Numbered from the stretch's first letter, positions 7,169-16,831 are shown. The stretch: DNA of 64,000 nucleotides from Duganella sp. Root336D2 (GCF_001425005.1 NZ_LMDB01000012.1:777407-841406), one strand, 5' to 3'. Made by a program: numbers and translations. Notes: generated from the letters alone by a model not told the origin.

Positions 7169-8640
7169 TAGTCTTCCGGCAGTGCTTCTTCGCGCCATTG
7201 TAGCCCGTCGCGGCCGATCAGGGCACTGGCGGCGGCCGGGCCCCAGGTGCCGGAGGCGTATGGCAGCGGCGCGGAATCGTCCTGCTCCCAGTTGTTCAGG
7301 ATCGGTTCGACCCATTCCCAGGCGGCTTCCAGCTCGTCGCCGCGCATGAACAGGGTCAGTTGGCCGCGCAGCACATCCAGCAGCAGGCGCTCGTAAGCGT
7401 CCATGCGCGGCATCTTGAAGGTTTCGCGGAAGTCCAGTTCCAGTTCCGCCGGTTTCAGGCGCATGCCTTCGCCCGGGGTCTTGGCCATCAGGTTCATGCG
7501 CAGGCCTTCGTCCGGCTGCAGGCGGATCACCAGGGAATTCGGCTGGAAGCTGGAGGTCGGCTGGTTGAAGATCGAGTGCGGGATCTGTTTGAAGCGCACC
7601 ACGATCTCGGCCAGCGAGTCGGCCATGCGTTTGCCTGTGCGCAGGTAGAACGGCACGCCGGCCCAGCGCCAGGTGTCGATTTCCACTTTCATGGCGACGA
7701 AGGTTTCGGTCTTCGAATTCTGCGGCGCTTCCGGCTCGTCGCGGTAGCTTGGCACCGCCTTGCCTTCGACGTGGCCGGCGCGGTACTGGCCGCGCACGAT
7801 GTTCTGCGCCAGGGTGGTCGCGGTGAAGCGTTTCAGGGAGCGCAGCACCTGCAGCTTGGAGTCGCGCACGGCGTCCGGCGCGATCGAGGTGGGCGGCTCC
7901 ATGGCGACGATACAAAGCAACTGCAGCAGGTGGTTCTGCAGCATGTCGCGCAGCGCGCCGGAGGTGTCGTAGTAGCCGATGCGGTTGCCCACGCCCAGTT
8001 TCTCGGCGATGGTGATCTGTACGTCGGAAATCCACTCGCGGCGCCACAGCGGTTCGAACAGGATGTTGCCGAAGCGCAGGGCCAGCAGGTTCTGCACGGT
8101 CTCCTTGCCCAGGTAGTGGTCGATACGGTAGATCTGCTGTTCCTCGAAGACCTGGCCAACTTCCTTGTTGATCTGCTTGGCCGATGCCAGGTCGCGGCCG
8201 AGCGGCTTTTCCAGCACCACGCGCGAGTTGGCGGTGGCCAGGCCGTTGTCCTTCAGGTTGTCGCAGATGCGCGAGAACAGGGCCGGCGGGGTGGCCAGGT
8301 AGTAGACGCGGGTAATTGCGGGATCGGTGCGCAGCGCTTCGACCAGGCCTTTGTAGGTGGTTGAGTCGGTGGCATCGAGTGCGACATAGACGATGCGCGC
8401 GGTGAAGCGGCTCCAGTTCTCGTCGGTAGCTTTGGCTGATTTGATATGGGGACGCGAGGTGGTCGTCACCATATTGATGAACTCTTCCTGTGTGCTCTCC
8501 TGGCGGCCGACGCAAACGATGCGCGCGGTCGGCGGCAGGTCGCCGCAAATATCGCGGCTAAACATAGCGGGCAGCAGTTTGCGCATTGCGAGGTCGCCGC
8601 TGCCGCCAAACAGAACCAGGTCGAAATCAGAGAGAGCCAT
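7168..8640 (-). CDS. zwf: Glucose-6-phosphate 1-dehydrogenase
   Basis: Oxidises glucose-6-phosphate to 6-phosphogluconolactone with NAD(P)+, the entry step of both the oxidative pentose phosphate and Entner-Doudoroff routes. At 490 residues it has the usual length. The nucleotide-binding start is VLFGGSGDLAMRKLLPA (residues 9-25) and the active-site signature RIDHYLGKE is near residue 175. It sits 45 bases downstream of the SMP-30-type lactonase gene and directly before hexR. It belongs to the HexR-controlled operon read from the pgi promoter; the short 8641-8685 gap shows no separate HexR-like site. Confidence 0.98.
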   Translation of the reverse strand: MALSDFDLVLFGGSGDLAMRKLLPAMFSRDICGDLPPTARIVCVGRQESTQEEFINMVTTTSRPHIKSAKATDENWSRFTARIVYVALDATDSTTYKGLVEALRTDPAITRVYYLATPPALFSRICDNLKDNGLATANSRVVLEKPLGRDLASAKQINKEVGQVFEEQQIYRIDHYLGKETVQNLLALRFGNILFEPLWRREWISDVQITIAEKLGVGNRIGYYDTSGALRDMLQNHLLQLLCIVAMEPPTSIAPDAVRDSKLQVLRSLKRFTATTLAQNIVRGQYRAGHVEGKAVPSYRDEPEAPQNSKTETFVAMKVEIDTWRWAGVPFYLRTGKRMADSLAEIVVRFKQIPHSIFNQPTSSFQPNSLVIRLQPDEGLRMNLMAKTPGEGMRLKPAELELDFRETFKMPRMDAYERLLLDVLRGQLTLFMRGDELEAAWEWVEPILNNWEQDDSAPLPYASGTWGPAAASALIGRDGLQWREEALPED

Positions 8641-8685
8641 AATCGTTTTCAGGTGAGTTACAGGGTTTACTTCGGTCTACGTACT

Positions 8686-9579
8686 TCAATCCAAGTAAGC
8701 GGGCTCGATGCGGCCCGCCACGGGCATGCGCACCGACAGCAATTTGCCGCTGAGCGGGAAGGCCGCCAGTTCCTCGGCCGGGCGTTTGCCGGCCGTGGTG
8801 ATGTACAGGGTGCGCAAGTCCGGGCCGCCGAAAGCCACCATGGTCGGGCAGCGTACCGGCAGGCGGATCTCGTCAAGCTGGTCGCCCTGCGGCGACAGCT
8901 TGAGGATGCGGCCGCCTTCGAACATGGCGACCCAGTAGTTGCCTTCGCTGTCGACTGCCGCACCGTCCGGGCGGCCGCCGTAGTCTGCGGCGGATTTGTC
9001 GGTGCTGAAGCGGCGCACGTCGCGTTCATCGCTGACGGTGCCGGACAGCAGGTCGAACGCAAAGCGCGTGACGCGGTGGCTCGCTGTTTCGGCATGGAAC
9101 ATGGTTTTGTTGTCAGGGCTGAATCCCAGGCCATTCGAATTGACCATGCCGCCGGACCAGACCTTGCGCACATTGCCTCGTTCGAGGACATACATTTCCG
9201 CCGCCGGTTTGTCGCGCGGCTCGTAGATGGTGCCGCACCAGAAACGGCCTGCCGCGTCGCATTTGCCGTCGTTGAAACGGGTGGTGGACTGGTCGAAAGG
9301 CGCTTCCGCCACCAGTGTCAATTCGCCGGTGCCGGGGTTGAAGCGGGAGAAGCCGCGGCGCTGGGCGACCATCAGGCCGCCATTGGCAGCGCGCGCCAGC
9401 GACGACGCTTCGCTGTCCACTTTCCATTGTTCGTGCTGGCCGCTGGCGGGGCACAGGCGGTGGATGGCAAAGCCTTCGATATCGACCCAGTACAGGGCAT
9501 TTTCGTCCGGCGCCCACAGCGGGCTCTCGCCCACGGTCATGGTGGCGTTGCAGGCGACTTCGACCTGGTAGCTGTTCAT
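8686..9579 (-). CDS. SMP-30/gluconolactonase family protein (probable sugar lactonase)
   Basis: A 297-residue six-bladed beta-propeller of the SMP-30/gluconolactonase/LRE family, which hydrolyses sugar lactones with a bound divalent cation. Typical motifs are [20 protein letters not shown] (residues 17-36), [15 protein letters not shown] with the metal-binding Asn/Asp, [17 protein letters not shown], and [20 protein letters not shown]. It lies between pgi (4-base ATGA overlap) and zwf, where most genomes place pgl (6-phosphogluconolactonase). The context therefore suggests that it hydrolyses 6-phosphogluconolactone or free gluconolactone in this pathway; this is inference, because family members mostly act on unphosphorylated lactones. 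No signal peptide is present, so it should be cytoplasmic. Confidence 0.9.
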   Translation of the reverse strand: MNSYQVEVACNATMTVGESPLWAPDENALYWVDIEGFAIHRLCPASGQHEQWKVDSEASSLARAANGGLMVAQRRGFSRFNPGTGELTLVAEAPFDQSTTRFNDGKCDAAGRFWCGTIYEPRDKPAAEMYVLERGNVRKVWSGGMVNSNGLGFSPDNKTMFHAETASHRVTRFAFDLLSGTVSDERDVRRFSTDKSAADYGGRPDGAAVDSEGNYWVAMFEGGRILKLSPQGDQLDEIRLPVRCPTMVAFGGPDLRTLYITTAGKRPAEELAAFPLSGKLLSVRMPVAGRIEPAYLD

Positions 9580-11225
9580 TCGATCTGGGCCGACTTGGCC
9601 ATCACGATCAGGCCGTTGGTCGAGCTGTCATGGGCTTCCGGATCGACTTTGCCGGTCAATTCGGACTGGATTTTCCTGGCCAGCACCTTGCCCAGTTCCA
9701 CGCCCCATTGGTCGAAGCTGGCGATATTCCAGATCACGCCTTGCACGAAAGTCTTGTGCTCGTACAACGCGATCAGCGCGCCGAGCGTGGACGGCGTCAG
9801 CTGGTCCATCAGGATGGTGTTGGAAGGACGGTTGCCTGGGAATGTCTTGTGCGGCACCAGTTCTTCCATTTCGGCTGGCGGCACGTTGGCGCCTTTCAGT
9901 TCTGCGCGCACTTCATCTTCGGTCTTGCCCTTCATGAAGGCTTCCGACTGGGCGAAGCAGTTGGCCAGCAGGGCGTCGTGGTGGCCCGGCAGGTCGTGGG
10001 TTGCGCGCAGGGCGGCGATGAAGTCGATCGGCGTTGCGTCGGTGCCCTGGTGCAGGAGCTGGAAGTAGGCGTGCTGCGCGTTGGTGCCGCACTCGCCCCA
10101 GACGATCGGGCAGGTCGGCGTGTCGACCGGCTGGCCGTTCCTGGTCACGCGCTTGCCGTTGCTTTCCATGTCGAGCTGCTGCAGGTAGGCCGGGAAGCGG
10201 TTCAGGTCCTGGTGGTAAGGGGCGATGGACAGCGAAGTCGCGCCCAGGAACTGGCGGTTCCAGAAGCCGACCAGGGCCAGCAGCACCGGCATGTTCGCCT
10301 CGAGCGGCGCTTCGCGGAAGTGTTCATCCATGGCGTGCGCGCCTTCCAGGAATGCCTGGAAGTAGCCGAAGCCGATCGCTATCGCAACCGACAGGCCGAT
10401 TGCCGACCAGACGGAGTAACGGCCGCCCACCCAGTCCCAGAACGGGAACATGTTTTCGGGATCAATGCCGAAGGTGCGCACGGCGTCGGTATTGGTGGAG
10501 ACCGCGACAAAATGGCGCGGCAGGTCGGCTTCCTTGGCCTTGGCCAGGAACCAGCTGCGCGCCGTTTGCGCGTTCAGCATGGTTTCGGCAGTGGTGAAGG
10601 TTTTCGAGGCGACGATGAACAGGGTGGTCTCGGGATTGACCTGCGCCAGCACCGCATCCATATCATGGCCGTCGACGTTGGAAACGAAGTGCATCTTCAT
10701 ACGCGGATGGCAGTATGAGCGCAGGGCCAATACAGCCATCTTCGGGCCCAGGTCGGAGCCGCCGATGCCGATATTCACCACGTCGGTGATCGGCTTGCCG
10801 GTATGGCCCAGCCAGCCGCCATTGCGCACCTTGTCGGTAAACACCTTGATGCGGTCCAGCACTGCGTGCACGTTGCCGTTCACGTCCTGGCCGTCGACTT
10901 TCTGCACCTTGCCGCGCGGCATACGCAGGGCGGTGTGCAGCACGCCGCGGCGTTCGGTAATATTGATTTTTTCGCCGGCAAACATGGCGTCGCGCTGCTC
11001 TGCCACGCCGCGCGTGCGGGCCAGGTGCACCAGCAGATTGATGGTCTCGTCGTCGGCGCGGTTCTTGGAGTAGTCCAGGAACAGGCCTGCCGCATCGACC
11101 GTCATGCGCGGGAAGCGGCCCGGGTCCTTCTGGAACAGCTGGCGCATTTGCCATTCGCGGGCATCGTGGGCGTGGATTTCGAGGGCTTGGTAGGCGGCGG
11201 TGGAGGTCAGGGCGGGCAAGCGCAT
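9576..11225 (-). CDS. pgi: Glucose-6-phosphate isomerase
   Basis: Interconverts glucose-6-phosphate and fructose-6-phosphate. Diagnostic stretches are [43 protein letters not shown], and the C-terminal [10 protein letters not shown]. From the ATG at 11225 the protein is 549 residues, the same as the E. coli enzyme, and this start has AGGA 4 bases upstream. An in-frame ATG five codons earlier (11240) has no ribosome site and is the alternative. It is the first gene of the operon ending in hexR. Upstream, a TATAGT -10 candidate (11263-11268, minus) is preceded by a HexR-like operator at 11280-11296. In an Entner-Doudoroff organism Pgi also recycles fructose-6-phosphate back into the pathway. 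Confidence 0.97.
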   Translation of the reverse strand: MRLPALTSTAAYQALEIHAHDAREWQMRQLFQKDPGRFPRMTVDAAGLFLDYSKNRADDETINLLVHLARTRGVAEQRDAMFAGEKINITERRGVLHTALRMPRGKVQKVDGQDVNGNVHAVLDRIKVFTDKVRNGGWLGHTGKPITDVVNIGIGGSDLGPKMAVLALRSYCHPRMKMHFVSNVDGHDMDAVLAQVNPETTLFIVASKTFTTAETMLNAQTARSWFLAKAKEADLPRHFVAVSTNTDAVRTFGIDPENMFPFWDWVGGRYSVWSAIGLSVAIAIGFGYFQAFLEGAHAMDEHFREAPLEANMPVLLALVGFWNRQFLGATSLSIAPYHQDLNRFPAYLQQLDMESNGKRVTRNGQPVDTPTCPIVWGECGTNAQHAYFQLLHQGTDATPIDFIAALRATHDLPGHHDALLANCFAQSEAFMKGKTEDEVRAELKGANVPPAEMEELVPHKTFPGNRPSNTILMDQLTPSTLGALIALYEHKTFVQGVIWNIASFDQWGVELGKVLARKIQSELTGKVDPEAHDSSTNGLIVMAKSAQIE

Positions 11226-11279
11226 AATGTCCTGTGGCATAGGGATTTATGAATTGTGTTTAACTATACAGGAAAAACA

Positions 11280-11296
11280 GGTAAATTCACTACAAA
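11280..11296 (-). promoter_or_regulatory. HexR-like operator, pgi side
   Basis: Read on the minus strand the site is TTTGTAGTGAATTTACC. It matches 14 of 17 bases of the site at 11371-11387 and resembles the published HexR consensus (TGTARTwwwAYTACA type). It lies just upstream of the pgi -10 candidate. Confidence 0.7.
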
Positions 11297-11370
11297 TCTT
11301 TTTGTGCGTCGGCATATCCAGGGGCTTTGCAGTGTAATTCGACCCAATGGGAGCGCTCGCAATTGGAAAT

Positions 11371-11387
11371 TTTGTAGTAAAATTTCC
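11371..11387 (+). promoter_or_regulatory. HexR-like operator, edd side
   Basis: The site is TTTGTAGTAAAATTTCC, in mirror orientation to the pgi-side copy, 26 bases before the edd start codon. It would overlap the edd core promoter, as expected for repression by HexR. Confidence 0.72.
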
Positions 11388-11412
11388 TGAAATTCATTGA
11401 TAAGGAACGATC

Positions 11413-13335
11413 ATGCCGTTGCATCCAGTCCTGGAAAAAGTCACCGCACGCGTCATCCAGCGCAGCCGCGTTTCCCGCGGCGCCTACCTGGCGCACCTCC
11501 AGGCGGCCCGCGTCAAAGGCCGCACCCAGCGTGGCACCCTGTCCTGCACGAACCTGGCGCACGGTTTTGCCGCGTTCCCGGCAAACGATAAGCTGATCCT
11601 GAAGGAAGTGAAGCAGCCTTCGGTGGCGATCATCTCTGCCTACAACGACATGCTGTCGGCACACCAGCCGTTCGAGACCTTCCCGGCCATCATCAAGGAT
11701 GCTGTGCGCAAGGTTGGCGCGGTGGCGCAGTACGCGGGCGGTACGCCGGCCATGTGCGACGGCGTGACGCAGGGCCAGCCGGGCATGGAGCTGTCGCTGT
11801 TCTCGCGCGACGCGATTGCGATGTCGGCGGCGATCGGCCTGTCCCACAATATGTTCGACTCGGTGCTGTACCTGGGCGTATGCGACAAGATCGTGCCGGG
11901 CCTGCTGATCGGCGCGCTGCACTTTGGCCACCTGCCGGCGGTGTTCGTGCCCGCCGGCCCGATGACTTCCGGCCTGTCGAATAAAGACAAAGCTGCTATC
12001 CGCCAGCGCTATGCGCAAGGCAAGGCGAGCCGCGAAGAACTGCTGGAAGGCGAGTCGCAGTCCTATCACGGCGCCGGTACCTGCACCTTCTACGGTACCG
12101 CCAACTCCAACCAGCTGCTGATGGAAATCATGGGCCTGCACCTGCCGGGCGCCGCGTTCATCAACCCGGGAACGCCCCTGCGCGATGCGCTGACTGCTGC
12201 TGCGGCACAGCGCGCGGCGCAGATCACGGAAATGGGCAATGAGTACATCCCGGTTGGCCATATCGTGGACGAGAAGTCCATCATCAACGCGGTGGTCGGC
12301 CTGCTGGCTACCGGCGGTTCGACCAACCACACCCTGCACCTGGTGGCGATTGCCAAGGCGGCCGGCGTAGTGATCGACTGGGACGATTTCAACGAGCTGT
12401 CGGCCGTGGTGCCGCTACTGTGCCGCATCTATCCGAATGGCGATGCCGACGTGAACCACTTCCACGCCGCCGGCGGCACTGGTTTCGTGATTCGCGAACT
12501 GCTGGATGCCGGCCTGCTGCACGATGACGTGAACACCATCCTGGGCAAAGGCCTGCGCGCGCATTGCGCCGAACCGTTCCTGAGCGACGATGCCAGCGGC
12601 GTGATCTTCAAGGAAGCGCCGCTCAGGAGCGCCGACGAGAAGGTGCTGCGCGGCGCTGCCGATCCGTTCTCGAAAGACGGCGGCATGGTGCTGGTGCAGG
12701 GTAACCTGGGCCGCGCCATCATGAAGGTCTCGGCCGTGAAGGAAGAGCACCGCATGGTTGAAGCACCGGCGCTGGTGTTCGATTCGCAGGAAGCCTTCAT
12801 GGCTGCCTACAAGGCCGGCACACTGGACCGCGACTTCGTGGCGGTGCTCCGCTTCCAGGGTCCCAAAGCCAACGGCATGCCGGAGCTGCACGCACTGACC
12901 CCGGCATTGGCGAACCTGCAGGATGCCGGCCGCAAGGTGGCATTGGTGACCGATGGCCGCATGTCCGGCGCCTCGGGCAAGGTACCGGCCGCGATCCACG
13001 TGTCGCCGGAAATCCTGGCCGGCGGCCCGCTGGGCCTGGTGCGCGACGGCGACATCATCCGCCTCGATGCGGCAAGCGGTACGCTGGAAGCGCTGGTGTC
13101 GTCGGACGTATGGCATGGCCGCTCGCTGGCGCTGGCCGACCTGTCGCCAAACCAGATCGGCATGGGCCGCGAGCTGTTCTCCATGTTCCGCACCAGCGTC
13201 TGCGCGGCGGAGCAGGGGGCGACCATGTTCCCATTGCCGTCCCCGATCCCGACCACCGTGCCGCTGCACGGCGAAGACAATGTGGGCAATACCGTGCCCG
13301 GTTCCGATGAAGATTTCCTCGCAAAGAAAGCTTGA
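11413..13335 (+). CDS. edd: Phosphogluconate dehydratase
   Basis: First dedicated enzyme of the Entner-Doudoroff pathway. It dehydrates 6-phosphogluconate to 2-keto-3-deoxy-6-phosphogluconate, using an iron-sulfur cluster. The 640-residue protein belongs to the IlvD/Edd family and shows the signatures [19 protein letters not shown] (near residue 115) and [20 protein letters not shown] (near 510), plus the [13 protein letters not shown] motif near residue 42. An AAGGAAC site precedes the ATG. It is divergent from pgi and followed with a single-base gap by eda, so both are co-transcribed and probably repressed by HexR at 11371-11387. Confidence 0.97.
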   Translation: MPLHPVLEKVTARVIQRSRVSRGAYLAHLQAARVKGRTQRGTLSCTNLAHGFAAFPANDKLILKEVKQPSVAIISAYNDMLSAHQPFETFPAIIKDAVRKVGAVAQYAGGTPAMCDGVTQGQPGMELSLFSRDAIAMSAAIGLSHNMFDSVLYLGVCDKIVPGLLIGALHFGHLPAVFVPAGPMTSGLSNKDKAAIRQRYAQGKASREELLEGESQSYHGAGTCTFYGTANSNQLLMEIMGLHLPGAAFINPGTPLRDALTAAAAQRAAQITEMGNEYIPVGHIVDEKSIINAVVGLLATGGSTNHTLHLVAIAKAAGVVIDWDDFNELSAVVPLLCRIYPNGDADVNHFHAAGGTGFVIRELLDAGLLHDDVNTILGKGLRAHCAEPFLSDDASGVIFKEAPLRSADEKVLRGAADPFSKDGGMVLVQGNLGRAIMKVSAVKEEHRMVEAPALVFDSQEAFMAAYKAGTLDRDFVAVLRFQGPKANGMPELHALTPALANLQDAGRKVALVTDGRMSGASGKVPAAIHVSPEILAGGPLGLVRDGDIIRLDAASGTLEALVSSDVWHGRSLALADLSPNQIGMGRELFSMFRTSVCAAEQGATMFPLPSPIPTTVPLHGEDNVGNTVPGSDEDFLAKKA

Positions 13336-13336
13336 A

Positions 13337-13957
13337 ATGACCCTGCTCGAAATTATGCGTACCTCGGCCGTGATCCCTGTGATCGCGATTGACGACCCTG
13401 ACCACGCCGTGCCACTGGCGAAAGCCCTGGTGGCAGGCGGCATCCGCGTGCTGGAAGTGACCCTGCGCACCCAGCACGGCCTGGGCGCGATCCGCGCCAT
13501 GAGCCAGGTGGAGGGCGCGATCGTCGGCGTCGGCACGCTGACCCAGCCCGAGGAATTCGCTGCCGCGCGCGATGCTGGTGCGGTGTTCGGCGTGTCGCCG
13601 GGCCTGACCGATGCGCTGATCGGCGCTGCCAAGTCGAGCGGCCTGCCGCTGCTGCCTGGCGTCATGACGCCATCGGAAGTGATGAAGGCGCGCGAGCAGG
13701 GCTTCAAGCAGCTGAAGCTGTTCCCGGCCGTTCCTGCCGGCGGAGTCGGCATGCTGAACGCGATTGCCGGTCCGCTGTCGGACGTGGTGTTCTGCCCGAC
13801 CGGCGGCATCTCGCAAGACACCGCGCCAGCCTTCCTGTCGCTGAAGAACGTGGCCTGCGTGGGCGGCTCCTGGCTGACGCCGAAAGACGCCATGCAAGCC
13901 GGCGACTGGGGCCGCATTACCGCCATCGCCAAAGCGGCAAGCGCACTGCGCCACTGA
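13337..13957 (+). CDS. eda: KDPG aldolase (bifunctional KHG/KDPG aldolase)
   Basis: Cleaves 2-keto-3-deoxy-6-phosphogluconate to pyruvate and glyceraldehyde-3-phosphate, closing the Entner-Doudoroff pathway. The 206-residue protein carries the catalytic pair Glu40 (VLEVTLRT) and Schiff-base Lys127 (FKQLKLFPA), and the phosphate-binding FCPTGGIS. The start at 13337 follows the edd stop by one base. An open frame runs further upstream through edd but is not coding there. Its TGA overlaps the next ATG by one base, so the following gene is translationally coupled. Confidence 0.97.
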   Translation: MTLLEIMRTSAVIPVIAIDDPDHAVPLAKALVAGGIRVLEVTLRTQHGLGAIRAMSQVEGAIVGVGTLTQPEEFAAARDAGAVFGVSPGLTDALIGAAKSSGLPLLPGVMTPSEVMKAREQGFKQLKLFPAVPAGGVGMLNAIAGPLSDVVFCPTGGISQDTAPAFLSLKNVACVGGSWLTPKDAMQAGDWGRITAIAKAASALRH

Positions 13958-14469
13958 TGGAAGTCATCGCCCGGCCGCTAACGTCGGGTGAGATCGCGCT
14001 GGCCCGGCTGGTGTTCGGCGGCGCGATCGACTACCAGCGGGTGCGCATTCACAACACCCGCTTTATTCCCTTCCTGCAGCGCAAAGACGTCTGCATCACG
14101 CCCAACGGCGAACTGTATTTCCACATTTCGCGCTACCGTCCGGACTTTTCCCTCGCTACCGAAAGTGAAAAGCATTGGTTCATGCACGAGATGGTCCATG
14201 TCTGGCAGCATCAGCTTGGCTATCCCGTGATGTGGCGCGGCGCCATCCGCCTTGGCTTGAGCTACGACTATGAGCTTGCGCCCGAATTGCGGCTATGCGA
14301 CTTCAATATGGAAGCGCAGGCCGAAGTGCTGGCCGACTACTTCGCGGTGGTCTACCTGCAGAAGCTGGATGCCGGCCTGTATAACGATATGCTGCGCGAC
14401 TTCTTGCGCGACCCATCCTCGCCAGCCAACCTGCCACGTATATTTTTTGCTAATGGTGTGATATCGTAG
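13957..14469 (+). CDS. Zinc-peptidase-like protein (Rhs/Vgr-associated type, HExxH)
   Basis: A 170-residue protein with a clear zincin motif HEMVH at residues 77-81, followed by WQH (His85) and a conserved acidic helix NMEAQAEVLADYF (about 115-127) that could supply the third metal ligand. Short proteins of this type are often labelled as Rhs- or Vgr-related in databases, and some lie beside type VI secretion genes, but none are here. There is no signal peptide or membrane helix. The gene overlaps eda by one base and so belongs to the HexR-controlled unit. Why a putative metallopeptidase should be coupled to sugar catabolism is unknown. The motif is seen directly; activity is inferred. Confidence 0.72.
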   Translation: MEVIARPLTSGEIALARLVFGGAIDYQRVRIHNTRFIPFLQRKDVCITPNGELYFHISRYRPDFSLATESEKHWFMHEMVHVWQHQLGYPVMWRGAIRLGLSYDYELAPELRLCDFNMEAQAEVLADYFAVVYLQKLDAGLYNDMLRDFLRDPSSPANLPRIFFANGVIS

Positions 14470-14500
14470 TTGCTTTAAAGCACATTTTTCGTGAACTCCC

Positions 14501-15109
14501 ATGCATAACCCTTATCAGGCCCCCGTTGCCGACCTGGATGTTCCTGCGCCGGAAGACGGCAATGCAATCCCGAACGTTGGCGGCTTCTGGCTGCGCGTCG
14601 GCGCAAAAATCATTGACCTGCTGGTAATGTCGCCGATTATCGGCCTGACATATTGGCTCAGTTCCCTGTCCCGCTCCTTCTATCTGTGGTCGGTCATTCC
14701 ATCCGTGCTGTTCGCCTTGTTCTATTCGGTTTACCTGGTGCGCCGCTACGGCGGTACTCCTGGCAAACTGGTGTTGAAGCTGCGCGTCCAGATGAAGGAC
14801 CATTCGCCAGTCACGTTCATGGCGGCCCTGATTCGTGAAGCGCCAATGATGTTGATGGGGGCGGCGAGCAGTTTCGGACTCGGCCTGGCTGCACTTGCCA
14901 TGGATGATGCGGCTTACCACGCTTACGGCTTCTTTGAGCGCAGCACGGTGCTGGCAGCGTCGGGACCAGGCTGGGTGTCTGCGATCAGCTTGCTGATTAA
15001 TGTCTGGACCTGGGTTGGTGTCATTGTCATGCTGGTTAACAAGCGCCGCCGCGCCGTGCATGACTTCCTGGCCGGCACCGTCGTCGTGAATGTCAGCAAA
15101 ACGCTGTGA
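14501..15109 (+). CDS. RDD family membrane protein
   Basis: A 202-residue RDD-domain protein with about four membrane segments (roughly residues 37-56, 65-82, 105-130 and 150-178). The N-terminus MHNPYQAPVADL is typical of this family in proteobacteria. Family landmarks are GFWLRVGAKIIDLLV and the conserved YGGTPGKLVLKLRV and RRRAVHDFLAGTVVV blocks. RDD proteins are proposed transporters or membrane accessory proteins; one bacterial RDD protein has been described as a Na+/H+ antiporter, but substrate cannot be read here. Confidence 0.85.
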   Translation: MHNPYQAPVADLDVPAPEDGNAIPNVGGFWLRVGAKIIDLLVMSPIIGLTYWLSSLSRSFYLWSVIPSVLFALFYSVYLVRRYGGTPGKLVLKLRVQMKDHSPVTFMAALIREAPMMLMGAASSFGLGLAALAMDDAAYHAYGFFERSTVLAASGPGWVSAISLLINVWTWVGVIVMLVNKRRRAVHDFLAGTVVVNVSKTL

Positions 15110-15155
15110 GCATTTTCCGAGAAGGCGCTGCTGTATTTTCCGGGCTCGAAGCCAA

Positions 15156-15446
15156 ATGCCTGGGCGCCGTCCGTCACCTCTAGCCGGCGCCCTGGTTGGC
15201 GTACTGCTGGGGATCCTGCTTGGCGCGATGGCCAAGGGCGCAACGATCGGCTGGGAGCAGGGCGAGGGTGTGTTGGCCTTGCCCGCTGCGCTGCTCGGCA
15301 TGGTGTCCGCACCAATATTTCTCTTTGTCGACTTGGTATCCGTGTCCGGCAAAGGTCCGCCGGCATCTCTGGTCGTACTGCCATGGGCAGGGATTGGCGC
15401 CGTCCTCGGAGGAATTGTGGGCTTGCTTAGCAATAAAGATCAATAA
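15156..15446 (+). CDS. Small hydrophobic membrane protein, unknown
   Basis: A predicted 96-residue protein with two hydrophobic Gly/Ala-rich segments near the N-terminus (about residues 9-28 and 39-61) and one near the C-terminus (about 71-91). The frame stays open from 15090, overlapping the RDD gene, but the part before the ATG at 15156 is Arg/Cys-rich and unlike a protein start. No convincing ribosome site is seen, so both the start and the reality of the gene are uncertain. It lies between the RDD and DUF3667 genes in the same direction, all likely membrane proteins. Confidence 0.45.
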   Translation: MPGRRPSPLAGALVGVLLGILLGAMAKGATIGWEQGEGVLALPAALLGMVSAPIFLFVDLVSVSGKGPPASLVVLPWAGIGAVLGGIVGLLSNKDQ

Positions 15447-15487
15447 TTTGCTAACATCCAAGCTTTGCATTTGGCGGAGTAGCGGCG

Positions 15488-16750
15488 ATGGGGATGGAGA
15501 TTGAGGTAGCAGGCGACCTGGTGACAGCCAGCCTGGTGGCCAAAGAGGTCGAAGGCGATGCCGGCAAGCCCGGCGAACACGCACACGGCGCTTCATGCGC
15601 CAACTGCGGCACGCCAGTCCCCGCCAATTATTGCGGCAGCTGCGGCCAGAAAGGCCACTTGCACAAGTCGGTTCTGCACTTGGGCGAGGAGCTGGTCCAC
15701 GGCCTGCTGCACTTCGATACCAAGGGTTGGCGCACCTTGCCGCTGCTGGTGGCACGCCCGGGCCAGCTTACCCGCCGCTACATCGACGGCCAGCGCACGC
15801 GCTTCGTTTCGCCGCTGGCGCTGTTCCTTTTCATGATGTTCTTCATGTTCTTCGTCTTCTCGCTGACGATGGGCACCAGCTCGGGCCCGAGTACGGGCAA
15901 GGTCACCGATAGCAAGAACGGCAAGGCCGCCTTCGAGCAAACGATGAATGAGAAGATCGCTGAGCAGAAAAAAGCGATCGCCGAGGCGGAGTCGGACCTC
16001 AAGGATGCGGAACCCGGCACGTCGGAAGTCCCGAAAGCGCAGCACAGGCTGGATGAAGCAAAGAAGGCGCTGGACGGGCTCAATATCGCCCTGGCATCCG
16101 GGAAAATTGCCATGACCGGCACCGCCAAGTTTACCGAAACGATCAAGCCGGCGCCCAAAGCTGCAGGCAAGGAAACTGCCAAGGAAGCTTCCAGGGAGGC
16201 CGTAACCCCGGCGGAAAGCGCGAAGACTAAGGAACCGGGCATCATCCAGGAAATCCTGCATGATGTCACCGAGGGGCTGACAGACCAGGACATGGCTGGC
16301 AGCAAGGAAGCAAAACATTCCGAAGTTGGCTGGATCAGCAAGGGCATCCAGCACGCGGTCAGTAACCCGGAACTGGCGCAGTACAAGCTGAAGAACGCGG
16401 CCTACAAATACTCCTTCCTGCTGGTGCCGATCTCGATGCCCTTCCTTTGGCTGATGTTCTTCTGGCGCCGCGGTGTAGCGATGTACGACCATGCCGTGTT
16501 CTCGCTGTATTCGCTGTCGTTCATGTCGCTGCTGTTCACCATCGTCGCGACACTGAGCTACTTCGACTACGGTGGCCTGGCTGCATTCCTGTTCGTCTTT
16601 ATCCCGCCGGTGCACATGTTCCTGCAACTGCGCGGCACCTACAGCCTGTCGCGCTACGGCGCCTTGTGGCGCACCTGCTTCCTGCTGTTCATGACGATCA
16701 TCGTGCTGACCACGTACGCGCTGGCGGTGCTGGCGCTGTCAGCCACTTAA
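15488..16750 (+). CDS. DUF3667 membrane protein with long coiled insert
   Basis: A 420-residue protein. Near the N-terminus it has a zinc-ribbon-like pair, CANCGTPVPANYCGSCG (about residues 37-53), then the DUF3667 core DTKGWRTLPLLVARPGQLTRRYIDGQRTRFVSPLALFLF. A membrane segment (about 115-135) is followed by a very long charged, Lys/Glu/Ala-rich insert (about 150-290) with heptad-like stretches (EKIAEQKKAIAEAESDLKDAE), then three or four membrane segments at the C-terminus. The insert should lie on one side of the membrane as an extended helical arm. Function is unknown for the family. Confidence 0.82.
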   Translation: MGMEIEVAGDLVTASLVAKEVEGDAGKPGEHAHGASCANCGTPVPANYCGSCGQKGHLHKSVLHLGEELVHGLLHFDTKGWRTLPLLVARPGQLTRRYIDGQRTRFVSPLALFLFMMFFMFFVFSLTMGTSSGPSTGKVTDSKNGKAAFEQTMNEKIAEQKKAIAEAESDLKDAEPGTSEVPKAQHRLDEAKKALDGLNIALASGKIAMTGTAKFTETIKPAPKAAGKETAKEASREAVTPAESAKTKEPGIIQEILHDVTEGLTDQDMAGSKEAKHSEVGWISKGIQHAVSNPELAQYKLKNAAYKYSFLLVPISMPFLWLMFFWRRGVAMYDHAVFSLYSLSFMSLLFTIVATLSYFDYGGLAAFLFVFIPPVHMFLQLRGTYSLSRYGALWRTCFLLFMTIIVLTTYALAVLALSAT

Positions 16751-16831
16751 GATTGGCCGAGTCAAGCGGGATGGTTCACGGCATTGGAGTCTCCAAGGTT
16801 AGAATGCCCGCAATTCTGAAGCAGGTTGCAA

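Noticed and set aside
7169..8548. Long N-terminal extension of hexR through zwf
   Set aside because: The extension is out of frame with zwf, Arg/Pro-rich and without homology features. HexR begins at 7168 with the expected MLLDSIRTQLDSLSKSER-type start.
12953..13336. N-terminal extension of eda inside edd
   Set aside because: Same kind of shadow; eda starts at 13337 one base after the edd stop, with normal family length.
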